From positions 62,001-126,000 of the forward strand of contig NZ_JAMLJL010000006.1 in NCBI RefSeq assembly GCF_023634845.1: a stretch of DNA of 64,000 nt, written 5' to 3'. A program made the translations under genes and the position numbers. The notes beneath the pieces are model-generated. The model had not been told where the DNA came from and ran no database searches. It worked only from the letters and a program-made list of their open reading frames with translations. Below, piece by piece: positions 60,942 to 64,000 of this stretch. Position 1 is the first letter of the stretch; the number at the start of each line of letters is the position of its first letter. This stretch comes from Flavobacterium amniphilum (lineage in GTDB: Bacteria > Bacteroidota > Bacteroidia > Flavobacteriales > Flavobacteriaceae).

Positions 60942-61736
60942 TTATTTTGAAAATTGTTGTAATTCATTATTTATTCTAACTAACATTTCGTCAGCCATGC
61001 TCTTAAACTCAGTATTTGAATTAAATTTCACCAAAGCATCATATGCTCCTTTAGCTGCGTTTAAACGCTCTTCCATTTTCGCAGGAACACTGTTGATAGC
61101 TAACTGGTAACTCGAATCAAATTTATAATACAAAGCTTTTTCCTTAAACGGAGTTCCCGGATAATCTGAAATAAAATTATCCAATGCTTTAATTGCCGAT
61201 TTATAATCTGATATTGTATTATACTGTTTAGCGATTTCGAATGCTTTTTTCTCTAACTTCTCTCTTAAAACCTTAACGATAACGTTCGCTTCATTAGTGT
61301 ATTGAGAGTTTGGATACTTATCGATAAAGCTTTGCATTTTAGTAATAGCTTTGTCTGTATCTGTTTGATCCAAAGAATAAACAGGAGATAATTCAGAATA
61401 AGCTTTAGCGCCTAAAAATGCTGCTTCTTCAACTTTTGGACTATTTGGATATAAGGCTACAAAACTCTCAAATTGATAACCTGCTAAATAGTACTGCTTC
61501 GACTTGTAGTAAGATTGCGAAAACATGTAGAATAAATTCTCTGCTTCTTTTTTTCCTCTGTAAACAGGAGCAATTTCTTCAAATATTCTAATGGCTCTAC
61601 CATATTTCCCAGCTTCATATTGTTTTGTTGCCATGTCTAATTTCACTGCAACATCATCCGATTTTAAAGCTTTTTGATATTCACCACAAGAAGACAATAC
61701 TCCAACAAGCAGTAAAACATATATCAGTTTATTCAT
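60942..61736 (-). CDS. bamD: outer membrane assembly lipoprotein BamD
   Basis: The ATG at 61736 begins a lipobox signal (LLLVGVLSSC, Cys17). The longer frame to 61793 would add 19 residues. The 264-residue protein has TPR-type repeats (AIRIFEEIAPVYRGKKEAENLFYMFSQSYYKSKQYYLAGYQFESFVALYPNS, AIKALDNFISDYPGTPFKEKALYY). BamD is the essential BAM-complex lipoprotein. A consensus promoter lies upstream. Confidence 0.92.
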   Translation of the reverse strand: MNKLIYVLLLVGVLSSCGEYQKALKSDDVAVKLDMATKQYEAGKYGRAIRIFEEIAPVYRGKKEAENLFYMFSQSYYKSKQYYLAGYQFESFVALYPNSPKVEEAAFLGAKAYSELSPVYSLDQTDTDKAITKMQSFIDKYPNSQYTNEANVIVKVLREKLEKKAFEIAKQYNTISDYKSAIKALDNFISDYPGTPFKEKALYYKFDSSYQLAINSVPAKMEERLNAAKGAYDALVKFNSNTEFKSMADEMLVRINNELQQFSK

Positions 61737-61790
61737 AATTCTTTTTAAAACAGTAGTTTTATTGAGTATTTCTAACTCAAAAACGAACTG

Positions 61791-61819
61791 CAAAGTTAGT
61801 TATTAATTTATTTTTACAA
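61791..61819 (-). promoter_or_regulatory. promoter of the bamD operon
   Basis: Minus strand TTG (61819-61817), an 18-base spacer and TAACTTTG (61798-61791), consensus match. Confidence 0.65.
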
Positions 61820-61835
61820 AACTTATTTTTTAAAG

Positions 61836-62717
61836 CTATTTTACCAACTGCTTTGTGAAGGCATCCAGCCTGCTTGCCAGATTTTCATTTACACTAACCA
61901 AAGGCAGACGAACCGTATTTTCAGATAGTCCCAAAGATTTAAAAATCTCCTTGATTCCGCCCGGATTTCCTTGTTCAAAAATCATGTCGATACTATCCAT
62001 CAATTTATAATGCAGCGCGTAAGCTTCATCAACTTTTCGCTGTAATCCCAAACGTACCATTTCAGAAAACTCTTTGGGGTATCCTTCTCCGATTACAGAA
62101 ATTACACCGGCTCCTCCTGCCAAAACCATCGGCAACGTAACCATATCATCTCCAGAAATTACCAGAAACCCTTCCGGCTTGAGCTGGATCAATTTCATAG
62201 CCTGAACAATATCACCTGCAGCTTCCTTAATAGCCACAACATTTTTGAAATCTTTTGCTAATCTTATTACAGTTTCAGGCAACATATTACTAGCTGTTCT
62301 TCCGGGAACATTATACAAAATTACCGGAATCGGAGATGCTTCAGCTACCATTTTAAAATGCTGGTAAATCCCTTCCTGTGTTGGCTTATTATAATAAGGA
62401 GAAACCGAAAGTATCGCAGTGAATTTTGAAAAATCCCTAGTTTTCAGTTCTTCAACCACTTCCATTGTATTATTTCCTCCAACACCCAGCACCAATGGCA
62501 GTCTTCCATTGTTAGCATCAATAATTGTAGCAATAACCAATTCTTTTTCAGTCTTCGACAAAGTTGCAGATTCGGCAGTTGTTCCTAAAACCACCAGATA
62601 CTCAACACCACCTTCAATCACATAATTTACAATTTTTGTAAGCGCTTCGGTATCTACAGAAAAATCTTTTTTGAACGGTGTTACCAATGCAACTCCGGTT
62701 CCTATTAATGACTGCAT
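61836..62717 (-). CDS. dapA: 4-hydroxy-tetrahydrodipicolinate synthase
   Basis: DapA condenses pyruvate with aspartate semialdehyde, the first committed step of lysine/diaminopimelate synthesis. The 293-residue TIM-barrel enzyme has GTTAES (45-50), YYNKPTQEG, Tyr135 in YNVPGRT and the Schiff-base Lys164 in VAIKEAAGD. It follows DUF6913 by three bases. Confidence 0.97.
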   Translation of the reverse strand: MQSLIGTGVALVTPFKKDFSVDTEALTKIVNYVIEGGVEYLVVLGTTAESATLSKTEKELVIATIIDANNGRLPLVLGVGGNNTMEVVEELKTRDFSKFTAILSVSPYYNKPTQEGIYQHFKMVAEASPIPVILYNVPGRTASNMLPETVIRLAKDFKNVVAIKEAAGDIVQAMKLIQLKPEGFLVISGDDMVTLPMVLAGGAGVISVIGEGYPKEFSEMVRLGLQRKVDEAYALHYKLMDSIDMIFEQGNPGGIKEIFKSLGLSENTVRLPLVSVNENLASRLDAFTKQLVK

Positions 62718-62720
62718 AAT

Positions 62721-63239
62721 CTATATTTTGTTTAAAATTTTTAAATATCGGAACAATTCATGCACAAAAACCTTATAATTTTCGGCATTTGTATTAATTA
62801 TCAAATGATGTAACCTTTTATCTACGCTGGAAAACCCGGCCTTAAACAAAGCCTTGGAATGATGTGTTATCAATAACAACGGAGCTTTTTCCATATCATA
62901 ATAACTAATTAACATATCAAAAGGAGTATTTATGAAATCATTTATGAAAATTTCAGAAAATTCACCATTCCAACCCATGTATTTACTACTGAATGTAGGT
63001 TGGGTAAAAACATCACTTTTCTTAATTTTATCTCTAAAAACAAGCAATTTTATATCATCCGAAGAAACTCCCTGATTCACCAACTCCCTTACCAATTGCT
63101 CTTTTTCAGCAAAATAACTTTCATCTATCAGTATTCCGATAGTTTTTACCGGAGTGGCCAGTGAATTGGGCTTTACATTGTGCAGACTTCGCTTGAGAAT
63201 TTTTTTAACAGATAATTCTTTTATATACTTTATAAACAT
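62721..63239 (-). CDS. DUF6913-like flavobacterial protein, 172 residues
   Basis: The protein matches what I recall as DUF6913: a basic N-terminus (KELSVKKILKRSLHNVKPN), TIGILIDESYFAEKEQLVREL, DMLISYYDMEKAPLLLITHHSKALFKAGFSSVDKR. No catalytic site was seen. It is upstream of dapA on the same strand. A -7-like TAACTTTG (63276-63269 on the minus strand) precedes it by about 30 bases. Confidence 0.7.
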   Translation of the reverse strand: MFIKYIKELSVKKILKRSLHNVKPNSLATPVKTIGILIDESYFAEKEQLVRELVNQGVSSDDIKLLVFRDKIKKSDVFTQPTFSSKYMGWNGEFSEIFINDFINTPFDMLISYYDMEKAPLLLITHHSKALFKAGFSSVDKRLHHLIINTNAENYKVFVHELFRYLKILNKI

Positions 63240-63291
63240 ATTATATTTGCGTCTTGCAATATTCGGAGCAAAGTTAAGTATTAGTATTTGA

Positions 63292-63307
63292 TTGGCACGA
63301 TAAATGT
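63292..63307 (+). promoter_or_regulatory. weak sigma-54-like motif before the 63339 gene
   Basis: TTGGCACG at 63292-63299, four bases, then ATGT at 63304-63307. The GG-N10-GT spacing fits but the -12 half is poor. Confidence 0.2.
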
Positions 63308-63338
63308 AAGGGTAAAAATAAAAAAGAGTATATTACTA

Positions 63339-64000
63339 ATGAAACATTTTGGTTTAATTTTAACGTTATTAGCTATTAACTTCGGTTCATCAGCACAGGA
63401 CGTTGTTACGATTATTGAAGGAAAACAAATTAATGTCAATGATAAATCAGCGACAAAAGAAGAATTTGAAACACTAATTACTCCATTCAGGGCAAAAATC
63501 AACAAAGATCTTGATCAGACTTTAGCGGTTTGTCCGGAAACTTTAGACAAAACAAAAGGGCAATTCCAAAGTAATATTGGTGATTTCCTTGCTAAATTAG
63601 TGATTGACAGAGGAAATCCTGTTTTTAAAGAGAGAGAGAAAAAAGATATTGACATCTGTATCCTTAATCACGGTGGAATCAGAGCGATGATACCTCAGGG
63701 AAGTGTTTCGGCAAGAAATGCTTTTGAAGTGTTACCTTTTGAAAATTTTGCTGTTGTTGTAGAATTAAAAGGTGAACAAATTGTCGAATTTGCAAACTAT
63801 TTTATCGCAGAAAAAAAACCACACCCTATTTACGGGCTAACTTTCACTATTACTGCAGATAAAAAAGCAAAAGACATTAAAGTTAAAGGAGAACCTGTTG
63901 ATTTAGCAAAAACTTATTATGTAGTTACCAATGACTATTTAGCGAATGGTGGAGACAAAATGGAATTTTTCACTAAAGGGACAAAAGTTGTTTCTTTAGA
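63339..64000 (+). CDS. secreted 5'-nucleotidase C-terminal-domain protein, cut by window edge
   Basis: The open frame has 220 complete codons from the ATG at 63339 with no stop before the edge. A signal peptide (MKHFGLILTLLAINFGSSAQ) leads into the 5_nucleotid_C fold: NIGDFLAKLVIDRG, CILNHGGIRAMIPQGSVSARNAFEVLPFENFAVVVELKG and YYVVTNDYLANGGDKMEFF. The metallophosphatase half of UshA-type enzymes is missing at the N-terminus; in flavobacteria it may be encoded by a separate downstream gene, beyond the window. Confidence 0.88.
   Translation, partial: MKHFGLILTLLAINFGSSAQDVVTIIEGKQINVNDKSATKEEFETLITPFRAKINKDLDQTLAVCPETLDKTKGQFQSNIGDFLAKLVIDRGNPVFKEREKKDIDICILNHGGIRAMIPQGSVSARNAFEVLPFENFAVVVELKGEQIVEFANYFIAEKKPHPIYGLTFTITADKKAKDIKVKGEPVDLAKTYYVVTNDYLANGGDKMEFFTKGTKVVSL

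Noticed and set aside
63292..63307. firm sigma-54 promoter at 63.3 kb
   Set aside because: The -12 half is weak (ATGT); kept only as a low-confidence feature.

Overview
The window looks like a chromosomal segment of a flavobacterium (phylum Bacteroidota). Several signals agree: TANNTTTG-type -7 boxes, many with a TTG about 19 bases upstream; type IX secretion (T9SS) C-terminal sorting domains; single-enzyme CoA genes; a BshB1 bacillithiol deacetylase; FabV enoyl reductase; DUF4835 and DUF6913-like proteins; an RprX/RprY-like two-component pair; and AT-rich spacers. 67 protein-coding genes (two cut by the window edges) and one tRNA are supported.

Layout. 1-3.8 kb is an accessory patch: an AT-rich PHP-domain/SMC-like ATPase gene cut by the left edge, a divergent XRE-type regulator gene preceded by six alternating TTTTGCCAC/GTGGCAAAA sites, an unknown helical protein behind a sigma-54-like promoter, and a cluster of dispersed repeats. 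3.8-23.2 kb is conserved housekeeping: yidD-lgt; a phospholipid/quality-control run on the minus strand (rsfS, ftsH, LUD protein, cdsA, psd, acyl-CoA-binding protein, lipoprotein superoxide dismutase); birA, pyrE, a NUDIX hydrolase, an M14 peptidase and a DEAD-box helicase; coaD-TPR-ddl divergent from PASTA-rluD-DUF3667; and an M28 peptidase. 23.2-34.3 kb is lineage-specific and wholly on the minus strand. It holds small membrane proteins, exported proteins and lipoproteins of unknown role, an SMI1/KNR4-like protein, a DUF218 protein, a flavin-binding PNPOx-like protein and two VOC proteins. It also contains two arrays of the same 21-bp non-coding tandem repeat, one 5' of each of two adjacent genes. 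34.4-48.6 kb carries an HxlR/SDR divergent pair, tRNA-His, bshB1, menF-menI, glyA, fahA, exported proteins, the two-component system, coaE and a glycosyltransferase. 48.7-55.1 kb has three large T9SS-secreted proteins in tandem. 55.1-63.2 kb is a conserved block from DUF6913/dapA and bamD-rpoZ-coaBC-DUF4835-recN to TPR and fabV. The right edge cuts a secreted 5'-nucleotidase C-terminal-domain protein.

How the genes fit together. Envelope building dominates: lipoprotein lipidation (lgt), membrane insertion (yidD), phosphatidylethanolamine synthesis (cdsA, psd), outer-membrane assembly (bamD), peptidoglycan (ddl, dapA) and T9SS cargo. CoA synthesis is represented by coaD, coaE and coaBC at three separate sites. 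Menaquinone (menF, menI), pyrimidine (pyrE), one-carbon (glyA) and tyrosine degradation (fahA) genes supply metabolism.

The best candidates for something undescribed are the PHP-ATPase/XRE region with its alternating operator-like array (2.25-2.37 kb) and the paired 21-bp repeat arrays (24.86-24.95 and 25.96-26.23 kb). No CRISPR array, rRNA or transposase was seen.
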